A stretch of DNA of 64,000 nt from Pleurotus djamor (GCA_029747585.1 JAPEVF010000170.1:1-64000); one strand, 5' to 3'. Positions 35,047 to 48,352 are shown, counted from the stretch's first letter. The notes: generated by a model not told the origin, from the letters alone. Made by a program: numbers and translations.

Positions 35047-38000
35047 TTAGGCGTTTTGAAGTATGATTCGCATGAAACTATCGAGGAGGCGATCTTTCCC
35101 CGCCCTATCGAGGTTTGGAGTGCGTGACAGAAGACGTTCTACGCAGGCTAAGATACCAGTCGGGCCATCCAAAGGAATCTGCTTAGCATCGAACCGACGA
35201 ACATCTATGACAAAGGAGGGTGAACAGCGATGAGCGAGGTGTGAAAAGAGTACGATGAGACGCGAAAACTCACAGTTCCTAAATGCAGCATATGAATCCT
35301 CATCAAGAACGGTCCGAAAGATTTCTGCAATATCGCGACCAGCTTTTGAGAGATCGGTAGCGCTATCTCCAGCGGCAGGAACATTCCTCTGGGTCCTTCC
35401 ATTCTCGCCGCGACGTGATACAGAAGCAGACCGTCCGAATGGGAGTAGAGCTTCTTCCTTCACTTTGCTTGGGGCCCACGACAATCCTAACCCAAGGTCA
35501 AGCGAACGTCCTTTCGTAGCGGACCGGTGTCCAGCATTTGATCTACCCTCGAGGGATGTCGTCTCACGAGGCGGTGGATTCGAGCGGTCGTTGCCTCTGT
35601 AACCGAAACCAACTCGATGAGTCCTAGACTCAGCATGCGGTTCAACTACAGCATNCTCCCACCATTCCCCCATCGCGAGGCCGTTGCTGTTGTTGTCTAG
35701 CAAAGCCTTCAGCAGAAGCAGGGCTGGGATTGGTACCTGCAGAATAGGTAGGCGACGGGACTGGCGGCTCGAACGGGAACGGTCCATGGCCAACGCCTCC
35801 ACCAAGAAGTTTTGCTATTCCGCCAACAACTTTTCGTCCACTGGATCGGCCGAAACTAGAGTTCAGACCTGCTGCACTAGACGCGGTGGTGTGCGCCGAG
35901 GAGCCAGTGTGGTCGGGTTCCAAAGGTCCATCAGGCAGGTTCCGATGTTTCTCTCGACCATTGGTGCGTGAATCCTTAGTCGACCTCCTTACCGGTGGTA
36001 TTCTTGTGCCAGATCCATTCCCATTGGCGACACTTTCCCGACTCTGGTTCACACCGCTCCCACCAGTCCGACTGGTTAATGCACTTCCTCCACTTGTACT
36101 TCCACCGCTAACACTCCTTGCCATAGTGCTGGCTTTTCCAGAGGCGACCCCACTCCATCCAGGTCTCTCAAAGTCAAAGCTACCATGTTTTGTTCCGCGA
36201 CTTGTTAGATGTGTCTTTGGGGGACCAGAGCTACGTGTAGAGTGGCCATGATTCGTATGGCCTGATGAACTCGCTGGTCGGCGTCGTTCCTTTTCTTTCT
36301 CCTTGCCATTACTACGAGATTTATGTCTTGGAGGTTCGGCGTAACCACTATCCGCTGAAAGGCCTCCCAGGCGGCCCTCCTCATCTACTATGGCCATGGG
36401 TTGCCATGTTGTGCCTTCAGACTCTATCGTGTCGAGTTTCGGTGGCGGTGAACGAGTCGAAGACGTGCCGGTTTTGACAGGTGTGGCTGGCGTGGTCATG
36501 ATGCGAGGTACGCCATTTGTGACAATAGGGTATGTGGAGCTTGCAGCAGGGGGATAGCGAGAGGATGTCGGTAGAGGGGGAGGAGGAGAAGTATATGAAG
36601 ATGAATTGGCGGAAGTTCTGGAGGTTGCAGAGTCCATGCTTCCGCCTAGCCTACTCCGTCGATGTGACTTAGACTTGGGTAATATGGGAGCTGATACTAC
36701 GGGGGCATTGAGTGATGAGTTCGACAGGCTAGGATCTTGAGCGGGTTGTGTGCGTGTTCTGGAGGAGCTGCGTCCTAATAATGCAAGTTAATTCAAACCA
36801 TGCGCAAACAGCAGAGTAAACGCGGGCTACGAACCTCTGAGCAGCATCACAAGCTTCGATCCCGATCCAGTTCTCTTCGGGGCGCCGTCGTTTGTTGATT
36901 GGGAGTGTGTGTTTGAAGAGGTCGTCCATGACCGTGATTGTGATGAGGATGCAGTGGATTGAGAGGCATTGTAGTCAATGGACTGTCCCGGGAAGTGCGA
37001 CGATGGTAGTTCTTCCGGGTCATGCGCACGTCCCGAAGGCCCTGGGCTGCTAGGCCGCGAGCTAAATGATAATTTTCTCGTACCAGTGAGGCCAAATAAG
37101 TTATTGAGCTTTTTACGAGCCCCCGATGTCTTGGAAGGTAAGGACGACGAAGCCGAAGTATCTTGACGGGACGGGCGGGCATTCTCTTGTAAGCTGCTAG
37201 GGTCAAGTGGTTTCGCCGACCTTGGCTTGGCTATGCGAGACTGGGTGGGGGTTCGGGGTGTAATCGTGGTATTCGTCGTATTCGTGGCAGTCGTGGTAGA
37301 AGATAAGGGACGCGAGGGAATTCTAGAAGCAGGTTTCGTGCCAGCCTTTGCTGTTTTGTTAGAGCTCGGACTGCTCAAGACGGAAGACGTGGGTCTTTCC
37401 ATGGCACCTGAAGCAGACTCTCCAAGGTCGGAATACCGAGAGTTCGCTGGTACGGGCGGTGTGGGGGAGGGGGCGCGAGACCGGGTCGCTGAGCGGGAAC
37501 GGGAGCGATACAGGAAGTTGTAGAACTGCAATGTTGAAGGGATCAATTTGACAATGAATTGTGGTCCTGGAATGTCAGTCAACCGTCACGTGTGGTGGTG
37601 GTAGGCCACATACCCTGTTCTCCGACTTGCGCTTCCCACTGGCGGCGGTCCTCTCTGACGAGGTCGAGTCAGGCAAGAACATGTCCTGGTGTCCAACGAT
37701 CTGCGGTTCGTACGACTTTGGGACGAGTTCATCGGCATAATCCGCCTCGAGCACAACACTTGCTGGTCCGTGTGATTGCTGAGGATTTAATGAGTACAAG
37801 GGATTGATTGATTGAGATTTGCAACCCGCAAATGGCATCCATCAAGGCCAAAAACGCACCTCTGGCTCCTGGAAGGGAATGATACCTCGAGTGCGACGAA
37901 CTGGACGACTCAGGAGAGAGGAACTCGAAGAAAACTAACCAGAAGATCAAAAACCAGCCTACACGTGTTAGGCACGTTCCCATAAGCAATATTGCGACCA

Positions 38001-38207
38001 ACTCACATCCTTGGGGAATTTCCTGAAGGCTAATCTCAGACTGCGTGTTTTTCTTGTTGAACCTTCTGGGAAATCCGGGGGCAATGCGGGCTCTGGTTCT
38101 TCCATCAATTCGGAGTTTGAGGATGGCGAAAAGGTTGTCGATGTCGATGAGGACGGCGGACAAGACGACTGACTGGATGAGGATTGGCTTGAGTATTTTC
38201 TGAGCAT
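35047..38207 (-). CDS. large Ser-rich disordered protein with conserved C-terminal block
   Basis: A long minus-strand gene with low-complexity Ser/Thr/Pro/Arg-rich sequence. Visible order: a possible first exon (ATG at 38207, MLRKYSSQ, then TRKTRSLRLAFRKFPKD); REDRRQWEAQVGEQGPQFIV then KLIPSTLQFYNFLYRSRSRS near 37650-37500; a basic block GARKKLNNLFGLTGTRKL; a long disordered region (36780-35690) with KVVGGIAKLLGGGVGHGPFP; and a C-terminal conserved-looking helix block (IFRTVLDEDSYAAFRN, IPLDGPTGILACVERLL, RLLDSFMRIILQNA). The stop is at 35047. An N at 35655 coincides with a change of reading frame, so bases are missing there. I recognise no domain. The join between the 38.2-kb exon and the rest is unproven. 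Confidence 0.5.
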
Positions 38208-39274
38208 CGTTGGAGGAAACGGCGCATGGGAATGGTAACAATGTTTGGCACTGAGACAAGTTGGTTCTAGGGTTAATGTCCGTTGAGACCCCCCTGAAAT
38301 GCTCCTAAACTCACATCCACCAACTATATCCCTCTTGCAAGTTGCTGAAGTTGCTTCCCACTGACGCCTGCGTGATACAGTAGGATTCAGTCAAAATCAA
38401 CAAATCTTTTCGAGGAACCTTTTTTGACCTCAAACTTGCCTCAAACTCTTTGTTTTATCACTTTAGAAGGCAAAAGGAATCTATTCCGCGAATTGGTCTC
38501 CAAAACCTTGACCACATGTATATTTTGAGTAGTAAAACAACTAATATTTACTGCTAAACATCAGGGATTGTGTTTTTCTTCCCCATAACACTGCTGGGGA
38601 GATCAAAATTACTTTAGGAGGAACAGGGGTGGGCGCCTAGGAGTCTGACTGGGCGCTCGGCGCTTGCACGACAGCCGCCATCCATGAACTGACAACTCCA
38701 GCCCCGAATGCAGGATTTCTCAAAGTGAGGCAACTTATCAATACCTTTAGCCCAAAAACGGTTCGTATTAACTCTATCTTCTATAGAAAAATTTGGAATA
38801 TTGGAGGAAAAACTCCGGAGGTGGTTCTTTGTACTCTGTCGGCCAATCCAACTTCTTTCCCCCTCCCCACTTTCTCTCAGTCACCCTCCACATCCCTTAG
38901 CGTGGGTCGGCTGGTCTAGGACTCCAAGCCAGCGGAATTCTAGAATCCTGGCCATGCTCTGTCCCAACCTCGCTTTCTCACTAGTGACTTTGCATTCCGC
39001 TTTCAAAGCACGGGTTCAGACCTCTCCTTTTCTTCTCCTATTCTTCCACTCCTTGAAAATCACGTGTCAAATGAGTCACGTGATTACCCGGCCAGCCCGG
39101 GCCCCTAGTACTACCTACGCTTTGCCTACGCTTTCAGGAATCAGATACGACATTGAACCTTGGGACAACGAAATCCAAGTCTATACGTACAGATTCATGT
39201 GAGTTTAGCTTTCCGAATCAAAGTAGAATTTCTTTGTCCCTTATTCCCCCACCGCCGCCGAGTTAGCTCGTACC
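38208..39274. other. intergenic, AT-rich 5' region between divergent genes
   Basis: No gene supported. It separates the 5' ends of the Ser-rich gene (minus) and PEX14 (plus). The centre (38380-38620) is AT-rich with long T/A runs. Two open frames at 38725-39202 lack family features and probably lie in PEX14's leader region. Confidence 0.5.
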
Positions 39275-40617
39275 ATGGCAGACGTTCCCCCCACCACCAC
39301 CGGAAGTGAGGCCTCACCCTCACTTCCAATGCCCTCCTCTATGGACCGCGCCGAGCTAATTTCGCGGGCTCGTACCTTCTTAACCTCGCACCAAGTCCAG
39401 AACCAGGACATATTCGCAAAACGACGCTTTTTGTCTGAGAAAGGGCTATCTGAATCCGAGGTCGATAGCCTACTCCGGGAGCTGGTGAGTCCTTTCAGTA
39501 CTTGTCTCCGTCCTGTCTACCCACCTCCGAAAGCCTCATCAATTGCCGATGGTTCCCCCTCGCACATATCCATCTCTACCACCGTCTGCTCTTCCGGCTC
39601 TAATATCCGGTATACTCAGAGCGTTCGGATGGCTTTTGGGGGGCTCTACTGTTCTTGTTCTTCTCTACCATGTGCGTCGTTCATTTCCCCGCTGGGGTTC
39701 AACCTTACAACATCTACTGTTAGAGGTTCCTTCTCCCCCGTATCACTCGGACGGCCGTAGCACGCCAGTCTATTACATCGCACCACTTGTCATTGATGCG
39801 GAAGCTCACAACGAACCTCGCTGCACTCAAGGAATCTCAGTCCGAGTCCTACTCCATTCTCCCGCGTCCAGAGCCCTACAAAGAACCCGCCGAATTGGCC
39901 CAATGTGCTTCTATTGATGCCATCCTTAAGCGCAACCTTTCGCCTGCAGAAATCCACCCAATAACCCTTCTGCGATGTGCCATATCTGATTTCACCAAAT
40001 TACATAAAGATGAAGCTCCTACCACTGAAGAACTGTTCCAAATTATGGAAGCCAAGCTTCCCGAACTCGCGTCCGAAAGTGGTGCCGACATGGAGGTACG
40101 TTGGAAAACGGCCCTTCTCAACTATCCTAACGTTAACCTTATCAGAACGCGCTTTGGGACACCCTTACAACGTGTCCCTTCTTCACGGGTTCTCAAGAGG
40201 ACTCTAACACCCCTTCGCCAGCACCTAGACAAACACGATGGACATATAACCCGCCAACCCCGCAGGCCCCAACCCCCATGCAAGCGTCGCTACATTCACT
40301 CTCTACCGCCATGCCTCAGAAGGGAAAATCAGAACCGACATCAACTGTTCGCCAACACGCGTTACAAGCACTGACGAACTTGACAGGCTATATCAGCACA
40401 CAAGTTTATTTGCCTTATCGCCCCCCTGGTATCAATACTTCGTTGGGTCCAGCTGAGGACGAGATGCGCCGAGAAATCCGTGCTCTCAAAGGTCTTGTGT
40501 TGAATAGGTATGTCGCTATCCATCAGTACCCCTTCTTCTTACTCATTAGTACTTGTCAGGCGTTCGTTCATGCCCTCACTGCCGCGAGCAAATACGATAA
40601 ACGGTGTTCAATGCTAG
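39275..40617 (+). CDS. PEX14: peroxin-14, peroxisomal import docking protein
   Basis: Pex14 docks the receptor-cargo complex at the peroxisomal membrane. The N-terminal helical domain reads MDRAELISRARTFLTSHQVQ, KRRFLSEKGLSESEVDSLLR, which matches the Pex5/Pex19-binding fold of the family. An intron then joins to PHQLPMVPPRTYPSLPPSA, the Pro-rich linker, and to the membrane segment ALISGILRAFGWLLGGSTVL. A further intron leads to RFLLPRITRTAVARQSITSH and a coiled-coil LMRKLTTNLAALKESQSE. The C-terminus is a variable Pro/Ser-rich region ending EDEMRREIRALKGLVLNR and, after a last intron, RSFMPSLPRANTINGVQC with stop at 40617. The last exon closely matches typical Agaricomycete gene ends but is less secure. 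Confidence 0.82.
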
Positions 40618-40733
40618 ATTAGATTACTATACTTCCGTTATCTCGATCATGTTACGTCATAAAGGGTCGTACATATTGTGGAATGCAAACTCCAAGTTCG
40701 CATTCTTGAACTTGAACCACCACCATCGATCCC

Positions 40734-43270
40734 ATGTCCACTGCTCCCCTCGACGTCAAAACGGTGCTCGAGACCGACCCGTGGCTCGACAACAACGCAC
40801 CGGCTATTGTAGCTAGGCATGATCAGTTTAGAAAGTGGAAGGACACCTTATTCGACCACGAAGGAGGATACGACAGCTTTACGAAGGGATATCTCAAATT
40901 TGGCTTCAATGTCAACGATGATGGCTCTGTCGTGTATCGCGAATGGGCACCAAACGCCGTAGAGGCTTGTCTCATTGGTGACTTCAGTGCGTACTCGTCT
41001 CCCAACGCGCATATATCCTCATTGCTCACGGAAACCAGACAAATGGAATCGAACCTCCCACCCAATGACCAAGAACCAATTCGGTGTCTGGGAGATAACG
41101 GTGCCACCAATGTCATCTGGAGAGTGCGCGATCCCCCACGACTCCAAGGTCAAGGTTAGTCTACAAGTTGTCCCAAAAAANGAAAAAGAAAACGTTTCGC
41201 CGATTTCACCCTACCAGATAACAATGATACTCCCTTCGGGCATTCGTATCGAGAGACTCCCGACGTGGATAAGGCGCGTTACTCAGGACCTAAGTGTTTC
41301 TCCCGTATATGAGGCACGGTTCTGGAACCCTCCAGAGAAGGAAAGGTACCACTTCAAGAACCCACGTCCTCCGAAAGCCGACAATGTTAGGATCTACGAA
41401 GCACATGTTGGAATTTCTTCGCCTGACGGAAGAGTCGGGACCTATAAAGAGTTTACCCAGAATATCCTTCCCAGGATTAAGAAGTTGGGGTATAATGTGA
41501 TCCAGCTTATGGCTATTATGGAGCATGCGTATTATGCGTGTACGCGTCTTTTTCTGTTATGCCTGGTTTACACCGGCTGACACGGGACTACTCTTGCAGC
41601 GTTTGGATACCAGGTTACAAGTTTCTTCGCGGCTAGTTCTCGATATGGTCCCCCTGAGGACCTTAAGGAGCTCGTCGACACTGCCCATGGAATGGGCCTG
41701 ACCGTCCTCCTGGATATCGTTCATTCTCATGCGTGCAAGAACGTCCTCGACGGGTTGAACGAATTTGACGGGACCGATCATCTCTACTTCCACGAAGGCG
41801 CGAAAGGTCGGCATGAACTTTGGGACAGTCGGTTGTTCAATTACGGTCATCATGAAGTCCTCCGATTCTTGCTGAGCAACTTAAGGTTCTGGATGGATGA
41901 GTATAAGTTCGATGGATTCAGGTTCGATGGGGTGACGAGCATGATGTACGTCCACCACGGTATCGGTACTGGTTTCTCTGGAGGATACCATGAGTACTTT
42001 GGGGCTGGGCAAGACGTTGAGGGTGTTGTCTACCTCATGCTTGTGAGTACCCAATGCTGCCGAAGACGGCCACGCTAACCAAGGCATCCAGGCCAATGAC
42101 GCCCTGCATTCCATGTATCCAAACGTGATCACCATCGCAGAGGATGTCTCAGGTATGCCACTCTTAGGCCAACCTGTGGATAAGGGAGGTGTCGGGTTCG
42201 ACTATAGGTTATCCATGGCTATCCCGGATATGTGGATCAAGCTTCTGAAGCATAAGGCTGACGATGAGTGGGACCTCGGTAACATTGTCCACACTCTGAC
42301 AAATCGGCGACATGGCGAGAAGAGTATTGCCTACGCCGAGAGTCATGATCAAGCTCTTGTTGGCGACAAGACGCTTGCATTTTGGCTCATGGATAAGGAG
42401 ATGTGTATGTTGGCCTTCTTCGTATGCTTGCGGCTTCTGACGATGGCCGTTCAGATACCAACATGTCTGATTTGTCTGAAATGACACCTGTTATCTCGCG
42501 AGGAATTGCTCTACACAAAATGATTCGGTAAGACTAAGATTAGTCTCTATATTATCGATGCACCTTTTGACCACACAACAGGCTCGTCACTCATGCATTG
42601 GGTGGAGAGGGATATCTAAACTTCGAAGGAAACGAATTTGGACATCCTGAGGTGGGTACAACGCTGCACACCCACCAAGGCCTTCTTGCTGATGTGACTG
42701 TGTAGTGGCTTGACTTCCCTCGTGCAGGCAACAACAACTCATTCCACTACGCACGCCGTCAGTGGAACGTAGTTGATGACCCACTCCTACGATACAGATA
42801 TCTGAACGAATTCGACGCTGCTATGAATCACACTGCTGCAAAATATGGCTGGCTCGAGGCTTCCCAGGTGCGGACTGTGCGTGTATCAGCTCCGGAGATA
42901 AATCTGAATTGTGTTCGCAACAGGCATACGTCTCCTTGAAGCATGAAGTGGACAAAGTCCTGGTGTTTGAACGCGCTGGCCTGTTGTTTGTCTTCAACTT
43001 CCACCCAACGCAAAGCTTCTCGGATTACCGCGTTGGAGTAGAAGAACCGGGTGAATACAAGATCATACTATCGAGCGATGAGAAACGATTCGGTGGATTT
43101 GATAATATTTCTCTTGGACCCTCGTTCTTCACGACCCCTCTTGAGTGGAATGGGCGAAGAAACTTTATTCAGGTAGGTCGTTTACAGAATGCAAGATTCT
43201 TCCATGACTTACATCGTGATTACAGGTCTACGTGCCCACTAGAACATGCATCGTCCTTGCAAAGAAGTAA
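40734..43270 (+). CDS. GLC3: 1,4-alpha-glucan (glycogen) branching enzyme
   Basis: GH13 enzyme that makes alpha-1,6 branches in glycogen. The ATG at 40734 gives [20 protein letters not shown]. The CBM48 module contains [17 protein letters not shown]. The catalytic domain follows: [49 protein letters not shown], the nucleophile region [14 protein letters not shown], the acid/base Glu in [11 protein letters not shown], and [15 protein letters not shown]. The C-terminal all-beta domain includes [15 protein letters not shown] and ends CIVLAKK. Around ten short introns; one of them (about 41156-41217) contains the N at 41181, so it does not affect the protein. All catalytic motifs are intact. Confidence 0.94.
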
Positions 43271-43520
43271 ATGATGGACTTCATATGATATGTATATCCC
43301 TTTCGTTTGTTACCCGTTCAGACCCCATAGAGTATTTTCCTGGACTTCAATTCTCTGATTATCGCTGCCAAAAATAAAGTGTTGCTTCCCCCGGTTATAT
43401 ATTAGTCATTATTCTCATTCCGACTCAACTAGTCATGGGAGACCGCTATGGCTAGGCCGGCCGTTCTCACAGCCCTCTCTTTCTTCCTGACTACCAACGA
43501 CGAGGGTGCAGAAACTGACA

Positions 43521-46500
43521 ATGGACAAGGATAAAGCGAACCCTTACGCAGAACCAGGGTCGACTCGGTTCATTCAGACGCGTCGACGATCCCGGGGCCC
43601 CTGGTACTCTCGCAGCGCGTTTGCGTTCGTTCTTGTATTATGCACGCTCCACTTTTCTGGAGTGACGAATGTGCTTGTGGACCTCGCCTCGAAAGATAAG
43701 CACAAACCACTTGTCGGGCGCGAAGCAGAGAAAGCATTTCTGTGAGTACTGACACTCTCCATAAATCATCCTCGGAGATGGGTTGATCGGAATTTCGGTG
43801 GTTCAGGTCCGTCCCAGATGAAACCAGCGCGATCCTAGCTTCAAGGCAATTCGCAACGAAGCCGCACTTGGCTGGTTCTCCTCAGGACCTTCAGACGGCG
43901 AAAGACTTCTTGGCTGTTCTTCAGCGTGAGCTCGGGATCAAACCTCCTCGCGCGGAACCTATCTTTGCAGCTGGTTCACCTGCATCGAGGCATGCTACTG
44001 AGTCGATTTCACGGCTGAGGCGACCTACGGCATGGATTGACACGTATTTTCCTGTGATGAACACTCCGCTTGAACGTGAACTTGTGGTGGTGGCGGAGAA
44101 TGGGACGGTGGTGTGGGAAGCAGATCTAGTGGAGGAGGCGGATGCAACAGACCCAGAAGCGCATTTATACGCTGATGAAGTACCCACTTTCCATGGGTTG
44201 AGCCCTGAGGGTATTGTGCAAGGGAAATTGGTATACGCCAACTATGGAGACCAAGACGTGAGTAACACACTTTATGACTCCTCAACTTAGTGAATCGAAT
44301 CGAGAGACCTTCTAGGATTATAACGCTCTAGTCAAACAAGGTAGAAACTTATCTTGATATATGTTCCTCGCTCCGTCTTGACGATTGGTCGTCCTTTAGG
44401 TGTTGACCTAACTGGTGCCCTTGTTATCTGTCGCTATGGCGGTATATTTCGTGGGCTGAAGGTATTTCATCACGCTGTTGTACCTCGTTAACTCACCCAT
44501 ACATCTTCGCCTTAGGTCAAAGGTGCCCAAGAACTGGGGGCGTCTGGAGTTCTGATCTACTCTGACCCTCGTGATGATGGCACCGTTACAGTGGCCAACG
44601 GCTACGAAGCGTATGTTACTCTTAACTAGTCCATCATGAACGCTTATTTGAGCTGGGATCAGTTACCCTCATGGTCCTGCAAGAAGCCCGACATCTGTCC
44701 AACGAGGTTCCGTTCAGTACCTCTCCATATATCCCGGTGACCCCACCACTCCCGGGTACCCATCTTACGAAAACAGCACGCGAACCGAGGGCTCGAACAT
44801 ACCTAAAATTCCAAGTTTACCTATCTCGTGGGCGAATGCCCAAGTTCTGCTGGAGAAAGTTGGTAAAGGAGGCGAGTGGGAGGGTATGGAGGTTAAACTC
44901 GTTAACAAAGGTTTTGATTTTCTTTGGGTTGTCGTTCTAGATGTTCTGACTCTGGCTTAGTTGACCAGAAAGTGACTCCCATTTGGAACACCATCGGTGT
45001 AATCCCTGGGTTTATCAAGGATGAGGTCGTCATGTTAGGCAATCATAGAGATGGTACGTTGCTCTCTTATAACCACCATGACCCCCAATGACCCATTTTT
45101 CTTATCTTGCAGCTTGGGTAATGTCGGACCGTTGTAGTTTGTGCGTTGGCCTAACGTAGCCTCACAGGTTATGGGCGCTACCGATCCTAGTAGTGGAACT
45201 GCGTCCGTCCATGAGGTCATCCGCGGCTTCGGGTCATTGATACGACAGGGCTGGAAGCCTCTCCGAACTATTGTCATTGCCAGCTGGGACGCAGAAGAGG
45301 TTAGCCTGGTGTCCATGGCCAATAGCGTGACTGGCTGAATATGCACTCTCACAGTACGGGCTAATCGGCTCCACTGAATACGGCGAAGATTTTGCGACTT
45401 GGTTAGGTGCCAATGTCGTTGCTTATCTCAACTTGGGTTTGTCAAGTTTTATGGGCTGATGTTTTCCTGCTCGTACTGAATCTTTGGGACCTGTAGATTC
45501 GTCTGTGTCTGGGTCCCGCTTCTCGACCTCTGCGTCTCCCCTCCTAGCACACTTACTGAAGCAGACCGCGGAAGAGCTCCCACACCCGACCGAGCCAGGA
45601 CGCTCCTTATGGAGTGCATCTCAGGACACGGGAAAACTCTTTGGGAAGAACGCGACCTTGGATGTTGATTACCATGACGACCAGCAGTTAGCGTCCTCTA
45701 CGTCCATAGGTGTCAATCCGCTTGGCTCTGGCAGTGATTACACTGTTTTCTTACAATGGATCGGCGTAAGTTCGAACTTTATATTGCATCATCCAATCTT
45801 ACACTTCAAAAGATTCCGTGCTCCAACGGCGGGTTCAGCTCGACTCTACACGATCCTGTGTATCACTACCATTCAGTGTTTGATTCAGAACGATGGCAAG
45901 AGCTCTACGGAGATGCTGGCTTTTTCAGACATGTTAGCACCAGCCTTTCGACTGCCATCGATGTCCAAGTTGGTTGATCATCCGATTTTAGGTCGCGATT
46001 GCTAAACACCTGGGTCTGCAAACCCTCCGTATTTCCAGCTCCATCGTTCTTCCTTTCAACACCACCTATTATGCAGACCAATTGAGCAGTTACCTCGACG
46101 GGTACGTTGTGCCACTGGGCGTCATGTTGACGTTCGTCTGATTTAGTTGCACAGAGTCGAGCATATTGCTGCTCTTCAGTCTATCGATCTCGATGTTTCC
46201 CCTCTCAGAACGTCGCTTGAGAAGCTGAGGGTGGCGAGTATCTCCCTTGACTTCGAAAAGCTTGCTGCCTCAGAGAGTTTCAAGACATCACTGAAAAAGT
46301 TCTTGAAATGGAGGTCCAGGCGGACAATCAAGAAGACTATCTGCCGCATTCTCAAGAGACTGGGCCTCGAATGTTCATCGGGCCATCATGGGCAAACTCA
46401 TGACTCCAGGTCGCTGAACGATGACCTGGGTTTCCAAGAGTTGGTCGGGTTCGCTTACCACAGTGGCTTCCAGGGCTGCTTTGGTCGACTCAACGCATCC

Positions 46501-46839
46501 CCAATTCGCGACCTCCAAGCAGCGGCCAAGCGCGTTCATGCGGTGAACCAAAAACTGCGAAAGTTTGAGCTTGGCTTCATTTCGAAGGAAGGCATCAAGG
46601 ATCGCGAGTGGTACAAACATCTGGGAGTGGCGCCAGGTAAATGGTTAGGTGAGTACTAACCTAGTTTCGGGGCCAATGCCGTCCCCGTTGACCGCGGTGT
46701 GCTCACAGGCTATGGAGCGACGACGCTTCCTGCGCTGACAGAGTCTCTCACATTTGAGAAGAACCTGACTCTCGCGACTTACGAAGTTGGCCGTTTAGTC
46801 AGTCTTGTTGACAATCTGGTAGACACGATACGAGTGTAA
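43521..46839 (+). CDS. M28 family glutamate-carboxypeptidase-like membrane peptidase
   Basis: A type II membrane protein of the NAALADase/transferrin-receptor-like M28 family. The ATG at 43521 gives a cytosolic tail (MDKDKANPYAEPGSTRFIQT), then a signal anchor near residue 32 (AFAFVLVLCTLHF). The protease-associated region reads LVYANYGDQDDYNALVKQGV, then ALVICRYGGIFRG and KGAQELGASGVLIYSDPRDDG. Zinc and catalytic residues are in place: LGNHRDAWVMGATDPSSGTA (His, Asp), SWDAEEYGLIGSTEY (Glu-Glu) and PVYHYHSVFDSERW (His). The dimerisation domain runs to the end (TLATYEVGRLVSLVDNLVDT, stop at 46839). A dozen or so introns; the frame choice near 45040-45160 and 46640-46710 is inferred. Confidence 0.88.
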
Positions 46840-47079
46840 ATATACCGAGAAATGATACTTGTCTGTTTTTGTGCCCGTGATAGTTGCACCAAAAATCAGG
46901 CCTGATGGTGGTAGCGGAAATACCATGGTGTTTTCTGTTCCGACGAATGACGTGTTTGCATCCGGCGTTTGAGACGGTTTGTGTAGGACGTGACGGAGAC
47001 AGATAACAACCAGACACTTATGCTTCATTCCAAATCGTCGTTTCCTTGACAATTCCCCAAAACCTTCATCTCAACTCTC

Positions 47080-47580
47080 ATGTCGAAATCCACGGCGAAG
47101 TCGAAAAAGTCCCCGCCACCGTCTACGACAACGACGACGCAGACGGCTGAGCCGTCATCGTTGTCCTACGGGTTCGCAGAGATCATCCTTTCCATCTTTC
47201 CGCTGGCTCTATACCTCTTTGCGTACGAACGTACCTTGGTCCCTATATATGCCTCCGTTCCGACAAAGTATCTGCTTAAAAAGGCCTTTATCGCGTCCCT
47301 GGGCCTTGCCGCCCTCGTACCTGTCAAATTGAGCAAGACGAAGCTTCTTGTTGGACTGTCAGNTATGAATCCACCGTTCCCTCATCTTGGGTGGCATCTT
47401 CAGCTCCACCTCTGCATCTACATCGACATCCATACGGCCATCGACTGTATCTTCATCTTCCGTCGTGGTGGTAACATGGGCGGCGGTGAAATATCTCGAG
47501 GAGGGAGAAGGTCGGATTGGTTGCGTTTCCTGGGCAGACGCTTCGTGGTACCTTTAGGAGGAAGCATCAAGGTCAGTTAG
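47080..47580 (+). CDS. membrane protein, apparently truncated after an N
   Basis: The ATG at 47080 begins a Lys/Ser/Thr-rich tail (MSKSTAKSKKSPPPSTTTTT), followed by two hydrophobic segments (FAEIILSIFPLALYLFAYER and LLKKAFIASLGLAALVPVKL). I do not recognise a family. After the N at 47363 the composition changes: the plus frame becomes Cys/His/Ile-rich, while the complementary strand reads acidic low-complexity sequence (DEDTVDGRMDVDVDAEVEL). This suggests that the real gene stops or is joined to foreign sequence at about 47360, and that the continuation shown to 47580 may not be coding. N-terminal part is credible; the rest is not. Confidence 0.4.
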   Translation: MSKSTAKSKKSPPPSTTTTTQTAEPSSLSYGFAEIILSIFPLALYLFAYERTLVPIYASVPTKYLLKKAFIASLGLAALVPVKLSKTKLLVGLSXMNPPFPHLGWHLQLHLCIYIDIHTAIDCIFIFRRGGNMGGGEISRGGRRSDWLRFLGRRFVVPLGGSIKVS

Positions 47581-47766
47581 TCTCATTGACGGTCCAAAAA
47601 AAAACAGAAACGTACAACTTGGGTAAGGGTAACCATTTGTACTGAACCTCCCATCTTTTTGATAGGTCCCGCTCAGGTCCCGCTCACCGCGGCTGGATTT
47701 TTTTCCAGATCGCTCGACTCCGAGTGCGAAGAGGCTTGGAAACGGTGGCAAATCAATGGATTAGGG

Positions 47767-48352
47767 TGCTAGAGCAAAGGTGAGTCGTCTGCGCATGTTC
47801 TGGGAAGGAGAAACGTACCATATCAAGAGTAGCCGTAGGTACCCGCACCCGCCTGTAATCTCGATTTTCAACATCTAATACACCATTCCCCACCAATGAG
47901 AGCGGGGCATCGTGTTCGTAGAATGCGTGACGTGGTTTACAACACATTTTGAGAAAGATGGGTAATGATTTGAGTTGGAGAAGTTGAAATTGGGGGCAAT
48001 GGGATGGTCGTGGCAGGCGCGGGGCGAGGACATGTGCACCGACGGCTGGCGATCGAAGGACAGGAAGAGTAAACGAGGTGGCCTAGTACCAAGGGTAAGT
48101 GAGTGACGTACTCGATTCGATGGGGCTTGTACTCACTGGTTGTGTTTGCCTTCCATCGCCTAGTAGCATCCAAGCATCAACGTCACGCGTCCTCCTGCCG
48201 GCGAACCGGTTGGGTTTCGTCCAGAAGGGCTCTTGGCACAAGAATCAAGGTGCGTAGAGCGAGGGAGTAGGCTGGAAGCGTTTGGTGTCGTCTTGACATG
48301 GTGAACATGGATGAAGAGATAGGTGTGCGCCAAATCGAGCGCGCGAGTCACT
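47767..48352. repeat. segmental duplication, copy A
   Basis: About 586 bp that match copy B (49993-50602) in direct orientation and in the same order along their whole length, with moderate divergence and small indels. Landmarks shared: gtgctagag near the start, gtaccat, aggtacccgcacc, ctaatacacc, tcgtgttcgt, aatgcgtg, gagttggag, acttgtactcact-like block, catcaacgtcacg, and cgagcgcgcgagtc at the end. On the minus strand it carries fragments resembling those in copy B (PxHAFxEHDxPxxLxGxGVLxV). Confidence 0.8.

Noticed and set aside
35684..37523. Plus-strand frames of 95-121 codons over the Ser-rich gene
   Set aside because: Antisense readings of low-complexity Ser/Pro/Gly codons; no independent support.
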